A stretch of 64,000 bases of DNA from an uncultured Clostridium sp. (GTDB lineage Bacteria; Bacillota; Clostridia; Clostridiales; Clostridiaceae), in the NCBI GenBank assembly GCA_934755305.1, contig CAKVLD010000006.1, forward strand, positions 1-64,000, read 5' to 3'. Positions 21,193-29,654 of this stretch are shown piece after piece; position 1 is the first letter of the stretch, and every line of letters starts with the position of its first letter. The position numbers and the translations under genes were made by a program. The notes beneath the pieces are model-generated. The model was not told where the DNA came from. It saw only the letters and a program-made list of their open reading frames with translations, and did no database searches.

Positions 21193-22536
21193 TTAGTATA
21201 TTATTTTTATAAAATTCTTTAATCTTTTTACTCTTTCCAATTTATCTTTCGCAAGGTTTTCTATAAAAATATTAAATTTTTCATGCCATTCTAATTCAAA
21301 ATTTTCATCATAGCCCATACTTGAAATATATTTGTATAATAAAATTATAACCACTTCATCTAGACTTTCAAAATACATAGTATACTCTTCTCCAAATAAA
21401 CATTCTGCATTTAAAATATCTATTAAATCATCTATACTTTTAATATTTTCCCCTACTAATCTTATCTTTTCTATAGGACTATCAGAAGTTAAAATCTCAT
21501 CACTTAATTTTCTAAAGTCTTCATCACTTAATTTAGGTCCATCTATATATTCTATATATTTTTCCTTAGTTTCTTTGAAGGATATAAATACTTCTTCTAA
21601 CTTATCTAAGCTCATTGAAATTTTAATATTCATACTTATCTTTTTAATAACTTCTTTACTATAGCTTTTTATCCTACTATCATTAATTGATAATTCATCA
21701 AAACATTTATCTAAGTAAGTTACTAATTCATCATACAGATTTATATCATCTATTGTTTTTAATTTATTTTTTATAATCTCTCTATCCATCTTTGATATAT
21801 TAAGTTCTCTTGGGTCTTTATTACACATTCCTAAACCTAAAGCATTAGTTAAAACTAATTCAAATATATTTAATAGAAGCATCTCACATTCATTACTATA
21901 ACCTTTTAAAAGTTCATTAATATTAAAAACATCAAACTTCAAGCAAAATTCATTTTCCATATCCAAAGCACTTAAATACTTATGAAAATATTCAATACCT
22001 CTAAATTCTTCATAATTAATTTCAAGCTGATAATCTATATCACAAGGTGCTATATGCGCCTTAAAAAAGTCATCATAAGATTTAAAGAATATAGTAAATC
22101 CATAATCAATAGTATCGTCATAGGAATAATTATTTACTTTTAACTTATTCCTCTGAATCTTCTCAAACAGCTTTTTATCCTTTTCAAACATTGTTTTTAT
22201 AAGTTTATTTCCTGCTGTAAATATATCAGTTAAAGTTTCTTCTTTTAATTTTTTTAAAGCCTTATCACCTATTTCTTTTAAATATAATCCTATAGTAAAA
22301 TCTACAGATTTTAAAAGTTCTTCCATATCTTCTATGTTAATCGAACTACTTTCATTTTTTGTATAATAAGTCATCTGATCTTTAAGTACTTCAAGCCTTT
22401 TATACAAAATGTTTTCAACTTCAGACTTGTTCAACAAATTATTGTGGTAATAGGTTGTTAATAGTTTCTTAAAATAGTTATCTTCATTAAAACTATCCTC
22501 TATATTTATTGAATATTTTGAAATATATTTATCCAT
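21193..22536 (-). CDS. Uncharacterised protein (possible DUF6179 member)
   Basis: The 447-residue protein is charged and mostly helical, with no signal peptide, membrane segment or catalytic motif I recognise. It lies 16 bp after the 156-residue gene, so the two form an operon. From memory this pair resembles the clostridial DUF6179/DUF6323 neighbours; that assignment is unverified. A cytoplasmic location is inferred only from lack of membrane signals. Confidence 0.55.
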   Translation of the reverse strand: MDKYISKYSINIEDSFNEDNYFKKLLTTYYHNNLLNKSEVENILYKRLEVLKDQMTYYTKNESSSINIEDMEELLKSVDFTIGLYLKEIGDKALKKLKEETLTDIFTAGNKLIKTMFEKDKKLFEKIQRNKLKVNNYSYDDTIDYGFTIFFKSYDDFFKAHIAPCDIDYQLEINYEEFRGIEYFHKYLSALDMENEFCLKFDVFNINELLKGYSNECEMLLLNIFELVLTNALGLGMCNKDPRELNISKMDREIIKNKLKTIDDINLYDELVTYLDKCFDELSINDSRIKSYSKEVIKKISMNIKISMSLDKLEEVFISFKETKEKYIEYIDGPKLSDEDFRKLSDEILTSDSPIEKIRLVGENIKSIDDLIDILNAECLFGEEYTMYFESLDEVVIILLYKYISSMGYDENFELEWHEKFNIFIENLAKDKLERVKRLKNFIKIIY

Positions 22537-22551
22537 TAACTAATCACCTAC

Positions 22552-23022
22552 CTAATAGTCTTTATCATCACTTATATCTGTATAATTTCTAACACCATTT
22601 CTTATATTATCAGCGATCTTATATAATACCTTACCCTCTAAAAGTTCTAAAGAGCCTTGACAATATCCATCAAAATATTTTTTCATTATTTCTATAAGTT
22701 CTTCATCTCCTATATAATTTAATGTCTCATTTTTATAATTATAAAATATATCTACCAAAGAATTTATTGTGTCTCCATAATTATATTGAGATATGTATGG
22801 CGAATCACAAAACTTTCTAATAATTTTAGTAATTATTTCACCATTGAACTCAACTCTTTCAGTAGCCTTTAAAGCTACCTTTCTAGTTTTTAAAATTTCT
22901 TCTATATCCTCTTTATTTAGCTTCAAATTATAGTTTATTGTTTCTTTATTTAAAGAATATATATCATTTGATATCTTTTCTTCTATTAAGGAATTTGTAA
23001 ATAATACAATAGACTTTTTCAT
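22552..23022 (-). CDS. Uncharacterised protein (possible DUF6323 member)
   Basis: The 156-residue soluble protein is first in a two-gene operon. It starts at an ATG after GGAGTGG. The central part (RVEFNGEIITKIIRKFCDSPYISQ) is the most distinctive segment. No function can be read from the sequence. Its partner downstream is the 447-residue protein, and both look intact, unlike the decayed genes next to them. Confidence 0.55.
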   Translation of the reverse strand: MKKSIVLFTNSLIEEKISNDIYSLNKETINYNLKLNKEDIEEILKTRKVALKATERVEFNGEIITKIIRKFCDSPYISQYNYGDTINSLVDIFYNYKNETLNYIGDEELIEIMKKYFDGYCQGSLELLEGKVLYKIADNIRNGVRNYTDISDDKDY

Positions 23023-23141
23023 TTAATCCACTCCTTTTCTTAAAAATATCTTGACTTTTTATTGGTTTTGTGGTATAATATTTTTTTGCAGACTATTATT
23101 ATATTATAATATTGTTCCATTTTATTGTCAATTTTATAAAT

Positions 23142-23184
23142 AAAAAAACTGCTTGCAAAAAATTTTATTTTTACAAGCAGTTTT
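23142..23184. terminator. Terminator after the HEPN remnant
   Basis: Stem AAAACTGCTTG / CAAGCAGTTTT with an A-rich loop. The minus strand follows it with a seven-T run (23142-23148). It still lies immediately past the stop of the broken HEPN gene. Confidence 0.8.
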
Positions 23185-23187
23185 CTT

Positions 23188-23487
23188 TTAGGCTATAACA
23201 TCCTCTAAGTTTCTTACCAATTCCCCAATAGCATCCACATACAGCTCTATTATTCTATTAGCCACTTCATTATCAACATCTTCATTATCAACATCTTCAT
23301 TATAGATGTGTTAAGTTAGATTTCTATCCTCTAACAAGTTAATCCATACCTTATCATCTGATATTAAATTATTTACATACGCTTTTTTATAAATACTTCT
23401 TGGAAAAGAATTCTCCATAGTTACACCTAAATATTTCAAAGCTTCTTTAAGAGTTTTATGGGTTAATTCATAATTCAATAATTTCAT
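23188..23487 (-). pseudogene. Broken HEPN-domain (HI0074/HepT-like) toxin-family gene
   Basis: The minus-strand frame reads HKTLKEALKYLGVTMEN, then DDKVWINLLEDRNLT, a TAA stop (23311-23313), then HIYNEDVDNEDVDNE and a tail ending LEDVIA. This matches nucleotidyltransferase-associated HEPN proteins, whose ribonuclease motif is R-x4-H. The stop replaces the residue just before the histidine. The N-terminal 30 or so residues also seem missing. No intact nucleotidyltransferase partner is nearby. Confidence 0.72.
23266..23303. repeat. 15-bp tandem repeat, 2.5 copies
   Basis: The unit TTCATTATCAACATC occurs twice in tandem (23266-23280 and 23281-23295), with a partial third copy. It lies in the HEPN remnant and duplicates five codons in frame (EDVDN), as expected from replication slippage. 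Confidence 0.85.
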
Positions 23488-23603
23488 CAACTATGTTTCT
23501 ATCCAAATTCACTTCTATCATTCCTTGAATATTGATATTTAATATTATAAACAATATTATTTATTATAACAATTAAAATATACACTTATTTTTTCTTAAT
23601 AGA

Positions 23604-23645
23604 TTAAATAAGAAGGTTACTATATTAATTAATACATAACCTTCT
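23604..23645 (-). terminator. Terminator of the small membrane-protein gene
   Basis: Stem AGAAGGTTA (23611-23619) / TAACCTTCT (23637-23645), T-rich afterwards on the minus strand. It lies downstream of the 55-codon gene. Confidence 0.65.
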
Positions 23646-23672
23646 CCATGACAATATAAATATCTATTCTAA

Positions 23673-23840
23673 TTAAATTCTACCATTTAAATAATCTAAA
23701 AACTTTTTAATATCCTTTTTACGAGAATTATTACTAAAAGAAAAAGCTTCCCTAACTCCGTTCTTTACTCCTAACCTTATTATAAAATATATGGCTATTA
23801 ATAAAATCACAGTAGTTCTAGTACTAAGTTCTACCTTCAA
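23673..23840 (-). CDS. Small single-span membrane protein, unknown function
   Basis: A 55-codon reading frame starts at TTG (23838-23840) with AGAGGTGA just upstream. An in-frame GTG three codons earlier would have a poorer site. The product has a hydrophobic segment TVILLIAIYFIIRLGV (about residues 9-24), then a basic tail ending KKFLDYLNGRI. A terminator follows. Short hydrophobic proteins with an IIxLGVKxGVxEA-like stretch occur in Clostridium, but I assign no function. Confidence 0.5.
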   Translation of the reverse strand: MKVELSTRTTVILLIAIYFIIRLGVKNGVREAFSFSNNSRKKDIKKFLDYLNGRI

Positions 23841-23849
23841 GCACTTCAC

Positions 23850-24170
23850 CTCTACTTTTCTTTTTATAAAAAATGTTGTTAATATTTATACTATATTATA
23901 TTTAACCATTCACAAAAATTTGATAACTTATTCTATATATACAAATTATATTTCATATTAATTTATTAAAATAATTTCATCTTTTACCTTGTACTATATA
24001 TGGTTAATGAAATTATTTAAAAAGGTATATAGTTATGAGTACAGATCAATTAACTCAAGAAATAGATAGTAAACAAGGATAATAACACTTATCAACATAT
24101 ATATTTTTTTACATCGTATATTTTTTCGCATCATATGTTTTTTTACATTATATATTCCAAATAAACTTAA
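23850..24170. other. Gene-poor stretch with three imperfect 17-bp tandem units
   Basis: No convincing gene is visible. At 24104-24154 there are three head-to-tail 17-bp units, each a run of six or seven T followed by ACATcgTATA-like sequence. A 15-codon ATG frame at 24035-24082 has only a weak ribosome site. The area looks like decayed sequence between the HEPN remnant and pyrE. Confidence 0.5.
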
Positions 24171-24174
24171 AATA

Positions 24175-24205
24175 AAAGATGGGAAAATTAAAAACTCCCA
24201 TCTTT
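24175..24205. terminator. pyrE terminator
   Basis: Stem AAAGATGGGA / TCCCATCTTT with T-runs on both strands, just past the pyrE stop. Confidence 0.85.
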
Positions 24206-24254
24206 TTTATATAATATAAAAATCTATTTTCTCTAAAATAACTTTTAATCTTAA

Positions 24255-24932
24255 CTATTTTGTTGCACCATACTCAGCATAATATGCATCTATACGTGCA
24301 TTCATTTCATCATCTATTAATACGCTTCCGTTTATTTCTTTATTTAAAAGGTATTCTCTAACTTCAGCCATAGTTACTATAGCACAAGTTTTAAATCCAA
24401 ATTCTTCTCTTATTTGAGCTAAAGCAGATTTTTCTCCTCTACCTCTTTCCATTCTATCAACAGATATTATAAGACCTTCAACATCAACCTTTCCTTGGCT
24501 TTGAAGTATTGGCATAGTTTCATATATTGAAGTACCTGCTGTAGTAACATCTTCAACTATAAGTATTCTATCACCATCTTTTATAGGGCTTCCTAAAAGT
24601 ATTCCCTTATCTCCATGATCTTTAACTTCTTTTCTATTTGAACAGTAGTTTACATCTATTCCATACATATCAGATAAAGCTATTGTTGTTGTTACTGATA
24701 GTGGAATTCCTTTATAAGCTGGTCCAAATACTATGTTATAATCTTCTTTAAAATTTTCCTTTATTGCCTTAGCGTAGAATTCTCCTAATCTTTTAAGTTG
24801 ACTTCCTGTTTTATAGTTTCCTGTATTAACAAAGAACGGTGTCTTTCTTCCACTCTTAGTTACGAAGTCTCCAAATGTTAATACTCCACATTCCACCATA
24901 AATTCTATAAATTCTTTTTTGTATTGTTGCAT
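24255..24932 (-). CDS. pyrE: Orotate phosphoribosyltransferase
   Basis: Joins orotate and PRPP to give OMP, the fifth step to UMP. The 225-residue protein has the PRPP loop ILIVEDVTTAGTSI (about residues 123-136), the orotate-side FVNTGNYKTGSQL (about 31-43) and the flexible loop region SNRKEVKDHGDKG (about 97-109). GGAGG precedes the ATG. It is separated from pyrBICFKD by the PadR unit and transporter but carries the same kind of attenuator. Confidence 0.95.
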   Translation of the reverse strand: MQQYKKEFIEFMVECGVLTFGDFVTKSGRKTPFFVNTGNYKTGSQLKRLGEFYAKAIKENFKEDYNIVFGPAYKGIPLSVTTTIALSDMYGIDVNYCSNRKEVKDHGDKGILLGSPIKDGDRILIVEDVTTAGTSIYETMPILQSQGKVDVEGLIISVDRMERGRGEKSALAQIREEFGFKTCAIVTMAEVREYLLNKEINGSVLIDDEMNARIDAYYAEYGATK

Positions 24933-25019
24933 TGTAATTCCTCCAAATATATTATTTTTTTAAAACAAAGTAGATTTTCTACTTTCCCCAAAAATTATCA
25001 TACTTGAAACGCAAACTTT

Positions 25020-25175
25020 ACATATAAAAAGCCTTCCTTATACATGATAAGGAAGGCATAAATATACACTTATACTACGCTTAAAATACTATAACTTCCT
25101 TACTGACTTCTCGAATCAATTTAAAGGGGATTATTTATTTTTATATAGATTATCACTATTTTTATATATTGTCAA
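25020..25175 (-). promoter_or_regulatory. Promoter and PyrR-type attenuator of pyrE
   Basis: Promoter: TTGACA (25170-25175), 17 bp, TAATCT (25147-25152). Leader: CCCCTTTAAATT, then a PyrR-like hairpin GATTCGAGAAGTC (25105-25117), then TAAGGAAG, then the terminator GCCTTCCTTA..TAAGGAAGGC (25031-25057) plus T-run. TAAGGAAG can pair with the terminator's 5' arm (antiterminator) or with the upstream CCTTTA (PyrR-bound form). UMP-loaded PyrR should therefore stop transcription. A second, weaker hairpin lies near 24968-24988. Confidence 0.85.
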
Positions 25176-25183
25176 TTATAAAT

Positions 25184-26532
25184 TTATTTAACTTCTTTAT
25201 TATATACTTCCTTATCTAACATACCTTCTGATGCAGCAACTACTACACTTGTAGCAGAATCTCCTACTACATTTAAAGATGTTACAAGCATTTCTATTGG
25301 TCTATTTATAGCAAGTATTAATGAATAAGCAAGTATTGCAGCATCATTGTTATATCCCATACCAGTTAATACTGTAAAAAGAATAATAGCTCCTGCTCCT
25401 GGGGCTGCTGGTGTTCCTATGGATGCTATTAAGGCTAATAATGCTATTACTACTATGTTTGATATGCTTACATCATATCCTGCACTTGTAGCTATAAATA
25501 TAGCTGCTATAACTTGCATTATTGCAGTACCATTCATATTTATTGTCATTCCAAGAGGTAGTATAAATGATGCTATATTTTCACTTACCCCAAGTTCTTC
25601 TATTGTTGTCTTTGTATTTAAAGGTAAAGTAGCTGCTGATGATGATGTTGAAAATCCAAATAAAGCAACTTTACTTATTTTCTTAACAAAGTTAATTGGA
25701 TTAACTTTAGCTCCTATCATAACAAATAACCCATAGCCTACAAATAAGAATATTAATAAAGCCACAATTGTAGTAACTACATAAACTAAAGCTGGTTTTA
25801 AATTATCTACCCCATATATAGCAAATGTTCTTGTTATAAGTACAAATATTGCTGCTGGTCCAAATTTAGTTATTATAAAGCTTAAGAATACAGTAATTAT
25901 CGAATTAATATCTTCTAATAATTTCTTTAATATTTGTATCTTTTCACCTAAAGTATTTATACAAAGTCCTGTTACTACTGCAACAAATACTATTGCTAAT
26001 ACACTACCATTTGATGAAAAAGCTGAAGCAATATTATTAGGTATTGCTTTTACTATTATAAGTAACGGATTTGTAGAACTTGCTACCCCTGTTTGGGCCA
26101 CTACATTATCAACATTAGCTGTAAAAAACCCTAAATTTTTAATTACAAAACCTATTGTTCCAGCTAAAATTAAAGCAAAACTGATGTTGTTAAAAATCCT
26201 AATATTGTTTTATAAGAAATTCTTCCTAAAGTTTTAGTATCACTTATCTTACACATTGCAAGTGCTATTGATGTAAATACCATTGGTACTATTACTAATT
26301 GCAATGAATTTACAAACAGTTGTCCTAAAATATAAAATATACCTATTGCATTAGTTGCTCCTTCTACTGATATATCTTGAAATAAAATATTATTGATGCT
26401 TATCCATAAATCATTATTTCCATTAGCATTTAAATTTTCTCTAATAAATATACATCCTATACCTGCTATTAATCCTAAGATTAGTGCTACTGCCATTTTT
26501 ATGGCTAACTTATTTCCTTCATTTCTTTTCAT
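25184..26532 (-). pseudogene. DAACS-family (dicarboxylate/amino acid:cation) symporter, single frameshift
   Basis: Two frames join into one protein of about 449 residues. The N-terminal part (to 26170) ends FLTTSVLL; the next frame continues FALILAGTIGFVIKNLG. One extra base in the AAAA run at 26177-26180 (plus strand) would restore it. Family motifs are intact: SSSAATLP, MTINMNGTA, GTPAAPGAGA and RPIEMLVTSLNVVGDSA. Members import glutamate, aspartate or C4-dicarboxylates, and DctA types also carry orotate. Its own PyrR attenuator links it to pyrimidines. AAGGAGA precedes the ATG. A homopolymer sequencing error is possible. Confidence 0.83.
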
Positions 26533-26628
26533 TTGTATTAAATCTCCTTAATTAGTTTATTTCCCTAATTCCCTGAGACTTACATAAGGTTTTTTTGTAA
26601 TAAATATACTTTTATTTTTTACATAAAA

Positions 26629-26847
26629 AAAGCTTTCCTCATCTATAAGGAAAGCTTAAATACGCATATCTCTAATAATATTTACATCTTTACAAAAATA
26701 TTTCTAACAAGTTAACATTAAAAATAGTTTATAAAAATATAAATTCTATTTATCTTACTAGTATATTATGACTTCCTTACTGATTTCTCGAATCAATTTA
26801 AAGGGATGATTTTTGTTAATACTACCATGATATAATTTTTATGTCAA
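26629..26847 (-). promoter_or_regulatory. Promoter and PyrR-type attenuator of the transporter gene
   Basis: TTGACA (26842-26847), 17 bp, TAGTAT (26819-26824). The leader has CCCTTTAAATT, a PyrR-like hairpin GATTCGAGAAATC (26782-26794), TAAGGAAG, and a terminator AAGCTTTCC..GGAAAGCTT with a T-run (26629-26657). The layout matches the pyrE and pyrB leaders, but with a longer middle spacer. It covers most of the gene-free stretch upstream of the transporter. Confidence 0.83.
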
Positions 26848-26861
26848 TATTATTTTTTATT

Positions 26862-27536
26862 CTAGATAATATATTGAGATATTATTTTATCTAAACCAAA
26901 GAATATACCTACTATTACAATGGCAAAAAATAATGAGATATTTAATATTGGATAACTTAGATAATATGAAATAGCAAACATTCCTCCGAAGATAACCATA
27001 CAAATAATCCAATTCTTTACAAACAAAACATACTTATTTCTTTTACTATTGTCAAAAACTTTTTTACAAACATAATCCACTACAAAATTTGCCATAATTA
27101 TAACAAATAGCATATTGATTAAATCACCAATAGAAAGTATAAAATTCCACTCTGAACTTTTAATTAATAAACAATTTATAATTGTTTTTAATATAGAAAC
27201 TCCACCTAATATCCACACTATAGATAAAGATAACTTTAAAGCTCCTGCTACTTTTTCTTTCTTTGTTCTTTTGGGCATAGTCTCAATAATTTCATCACAT
27301 ACTTCTTTATAATTTTCTCCAATTACCTTTTGAATATTATCCCCTCTTTCTTGTCCATTAAGAATCATTTCAATTAAATCTTCACGTACAATTTCTTGAT
27401 TATATTCATTAATATCTGAACCTCTTAAATACACTATCATATCTGTGTATATCCCATCATTTTCTTTAAGAATCTTTTCTTCTCTCTTATTATTTTTTTT
27501 AAGTAATTGTTTTAATTCTTTCCCCTTTTTAATCAT
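26862..27536 (-). CDS. PadR-associated membrane protein, HAAS/DUF1129-like
   Basis: The 224-residue protein has a charged cytosolic N-terminal half (to about residue 95) with the pattern YLRGSDINEYNQEIVREDLIEMI, then four hydrophobic segments (about 105-125, 135-152, 170-190, 197-220). Such proteins are often encoded with PadR regulators and thought to act in envelope or transport control. Its start overlaps the padR stop by 8 bp, so the two are translationally coupled. Confidence 0.65.
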   Translation of the reverse strand: MIKKGKELKQLLKKNNKREEKILKENDGIYTDMIVYLRGSDINEYNQEIVREDLIEMILNGQERGDNIQKVIGENYKEVCDEIIETMPKRTKKEKVAGALKLSLSIVWILGGVSILKTIINCLLIKSSEWNFILSIGDLINMLFVIIMANFVVDYVCKKVFDNSKRNKYVLFVKNWIICMVIFGGMFAISYYLSYPILNISLFFAIVIVGIFFGLDKIISQYII

Positions 27537-27861
27537 TTTTATTATCTTCCTCCAATAATTTATTAACAGCCTTATTTAAATTCATCCAATTTGTTTTAAA
27601 ATTCTTTAGTGCTTCTATCCCTTTATCTGAAAGTGAATAATATTTTCTCTTTGGTCCATTATTTGATTCTCTTACTGTTGCTATTAAAAATTCGTTCTTT
27701 TGTAATCTTAATATTATTGGATATATAGTACCTTCTGATATTTCTCCAAAACCATATCCCTCAAGTTTTCTTGATATTTCATAAGCATAGGTTTCCTGTT
27801 TATTAATAATTTCTAAAATACATCCCTCTAACATACCTTTAAGCATTTGTGACGGAATCAT
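27529..27861 (-). CDS. PadR-family transcriptional regulator
   Basis: The 110-residue winged-helix repressor begins MIPSQMLKGMLEGCILEII and contains the PadR signature YAYEISRKLEGYGFGEISEGTIYPIILRLQK (about residues 25-55), with GPKRKYYSLSDKG in the wing. It lacks a large effector domain. Start at 27861 has AAAGGAGAGA upstream; the in-frame ATG at 27894 lies inside the operator. It most likely represses itself and the downstream membrane-protein gene. Confidence 0.9.
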   Translation of the reverse strand: MIPSQMLKGMLEGCILEIINKQETYAYEISRKLEGYGFGEISEGTIYPIILRLQKNEFLIATVRESNNGPKRKYYSLSDKGIEALKNFKTNWMNLNKAVNKLLEEDNKND

Positions 27862-27880
27862 TTTTATCTCTCCTTTTAGT

Positions 27881-27933
27881 ACCTTGTAATACATTATACT
27901 CTATATTGTATTACAAGGTACCTAGATTGTCAA
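27881..27933 (-). promoter_or_regulatory. padR promoter with overlapping 12-bp palindromic operator
   Basis: TTGACA (27928-27933), 17 bp, TACAAT (27905-27910). A perfect inverted repeat ACCTTGTAATAC (27881-27892) / GTATTACAAGGT (27908-27919), 15 bp apart, overlaps the -10 box and likely start site. A repressor there would block the promoter, which fits PadR autoregulation. Confidence 0.85.
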
Positions 27934-27940
27934 AAATAAA

Positions 27941-27966
27941 AAATCCAGATTAAATAACCTGGATTT
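27941..27966. terminator. Terminator of the pyrBICFKD operon
   Basis: Stem AAATCCAG / CTGGATTT with A and T runs on both sides, between the pyrD stop and the padR promoter. Confidence 0.87.
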
Positions 27967-27981
27967 TTTTAATTAGCCCTA

Positions 27982-28878
27982 TTAAATTATTCCTACTATT
28001 TCATTTATATCTTTAATTCCTTGGCTCTTACAAAAAGCTTCCATCTCTTCTATAATTTCTTTTCCTGCCATTGGATTACTAAAGTTTACAGTTCCTATTT
28101 GTATTGCTGAAGCGCCTGCCATCATAAATTCTATAGCATCTATTCCTGTTGTAATTCCCCCAAGACCTATAACAGGTATTTCTACTGCCTTACTTACTTC
28201 ATTAACCATACGTAAAGCTACTGGTTTAACTGCTGGGCCTGAAAGTCCTGCATATACATTATTAAAAACTGGTTTTCTCTTATACGGATCTATAGCCAAT
28301 CCTTTTAAAGTATTTATTAAACTTACAGAATCAGCTCCTGCTGCTTCACATTTTAAAGCCATATCAACTATATTTTCAGCATTTGGCGATAACTTAACCA
28401 TTAGAGGCTTTTTAGCTAGCTTCTTCATCTCCTTAACAAACTCATAAGCTACTTCTGACTTAATTCCATAAGCCATTCCCCCTGCTTTAACGTTAGGACA
28501 AGAAATATTTAATTCTATTATTTGAACATTTGTATTATTAATTCTTTCTATCGCTTCTGCATAGTCTTCAAAACATCCGCCACCTACATTAGCTAAAATA
28601 TTTGTTCCTAAAGCCTCCATCTTAGGTAATTCATTGTTAATAAATCCTTCTATTCCTGGATTATTAAGCCCTACAGAATTCATCATTCCAGAAGGTGTTT
28701 CAAATACTCTTATTCCATCATTACCTTCTTTAGGATTAAGAGTTAATCCTTTTGTAGATATTCCTCCTAACATTCCTACATCATAAAAATTGTTATATTC
28801 TGCACCAAAACCAAAAGTTCCTGAAGCTGCTATAACTGGGTTCTTAAAATCAATTCCATTTATATTTACCTTTAACAT
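27982..28878 (-). CDS. pyrD: Dihydroorotate dehydrogenase B, catalytic subunit
   Basis: Oxidises dihydroorotate to orotate on FMN and passes electrons to PyrK (NAD-linked, class 1B). The 298-residue protein has ASGTFGFG (about residues 18-25), the catalytic-cysteine region [13 protein letters not shown] (about 123-135, Cys as base) and the FMN-phosphate loops GLGGITTG and GASAIQIGT. It is the last gene of the operon, 20 bp after pyrK. Confidence 0.95.
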   Translation of the reverse strand: MLKVNINGIDFKNPVIAASGTFGFGAEYNNFYDVGMLGGISTKGLTLNPKEGNDGIRVFETPSGMMNSVGLNNPGIEGFINNELPKMEALGTNILANVGGGCFEDYAEAIERINNTNVQIIELNISCPNVKAGGMAYGIKSEVAYEFVKEMKKLAKKPLMVKLSPNAENIVDMALKCEAAGADSVSLINTLKGLAIDPYKRKPVFNNVYAGLSGPAVKPVALRMVNEVSKAVEIPVIGLGGITTGIDAIEFMMAGASAIQIGTVNFSNPMAGKEIIEEMEAFCKSQGIKDINEIVGII

Positions 28879-28898
28879 TCCCTCTTATCCTCCATGGC

Positions 28899-29642
28899 TT
28901 ATAGTTCTACATAATATCCATCAAATACTGGACCATCTTTACAAGTTCTCTTATTTCCATCTTTAGTTTTACATGTACATACTAAACAAGCGCCTACTCC
29001 ACATGCCATATGTTTTTCCATAGATACATATATCTTAACATTCTTTTCTTTACACATATTAACTACTGCCTTCATCATAACTTCAGGCCCACAGCATAAT
29101 ACTGTATCATATTCTTCCGGCTTAAATATTTCTGTTACAAATCCTTTATGTCCATGTTTTCCTGTATTAGTTGTAATATTAACAGTATCTGCATATTTAG
29201 AAAGTTCTTCAGTTAAATATATATCATCCCTAAAACCAGCATATACATCTATAACCGCATCCTTATTTTTATCTCTAAGTCTTTTAGACACTTCCACCAT
29301 TGGAGCTGTTCCTATACCTCCAGCAACTATAGCTACCTTACCTAGATTTTCATCTAAATTAAATCCGTTACCTAAAGGTCCTGTTAAAGCTATTTCTTCT
29401 CCTGCTCTTAACTTTGAAAATTCTTCTGTTCCCTTCCCTACTACAGCATAAACAAATGTTATCTGTCCATCATTCTTTTCGCATATACTTATAGGTCTTG
29501 GAAGTAAAGTTTGACCATTGATTTTTAGCATATAAAATTGGCCAGCTTTAATTGAATTTTCATCTTCACATACCATTTTGTATATATTATCTATTACTTT
29601 TTCATTAGAAACTATTTTTGATTTTCTGTATGTAATACTCAT
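28899..29642 (-). CDS. pyrK: Dihydroorotate dehydrogenase electron-transfer subunit
   Basis: Ferredoxin-reductase-type partner of PyrD with FAD and a [2Fe-2S] cluster. The 247-residue protein has the FAD motif LPRPISIC (about residues 51-58), the NAD-side GGIGTAPM (about 107-114) and C-terminal cysteines CGVGACLVCTC plus a later Cys in RTCKDG. It gives this organism an NAD-dependent enzyme rather than a quinone- or fumarate-dependent one. GGGGGAG precedes the ATG. Confidence 0.94.
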   Translation of the reverse strand: MSITYRKSKIVSNEKVIDNIYKMVCEDENSIKAGQFYMLKINGQTLLPRPISICEKNDGQITFVYAVVGKGTEEFSKLRAGEEIALTGPLGNGFNLDENLGKVAIVAGGIGTAPMVEVSKRLRDKNKDAVIDVYAGFRDDIYLTEELSKYADTVNITTNTGKHGHKGFVTEIFKPEEYDTVLCCGPEVMMKAVVNMCKEKNVKIYVSMEKHMACGVGACLVCTCKTKDGNKRTCKDGPVFDGYYVEL

Positions 29643-29654
29643 TCCTTACTCCCC

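Noticed and set aside
24035..24082. 15-codon frame MSTDQLTQEIDSKQG
   Set aside because: Only a weak ribosome site and no supporting structure; too short to support as a gene, though it might be the start of a lost one.
26540..26600. Second PyrR loop near the transporter start (GTCTCAGGGAATT)
   Set aside because: The loop and stem do not match the other three well enough.
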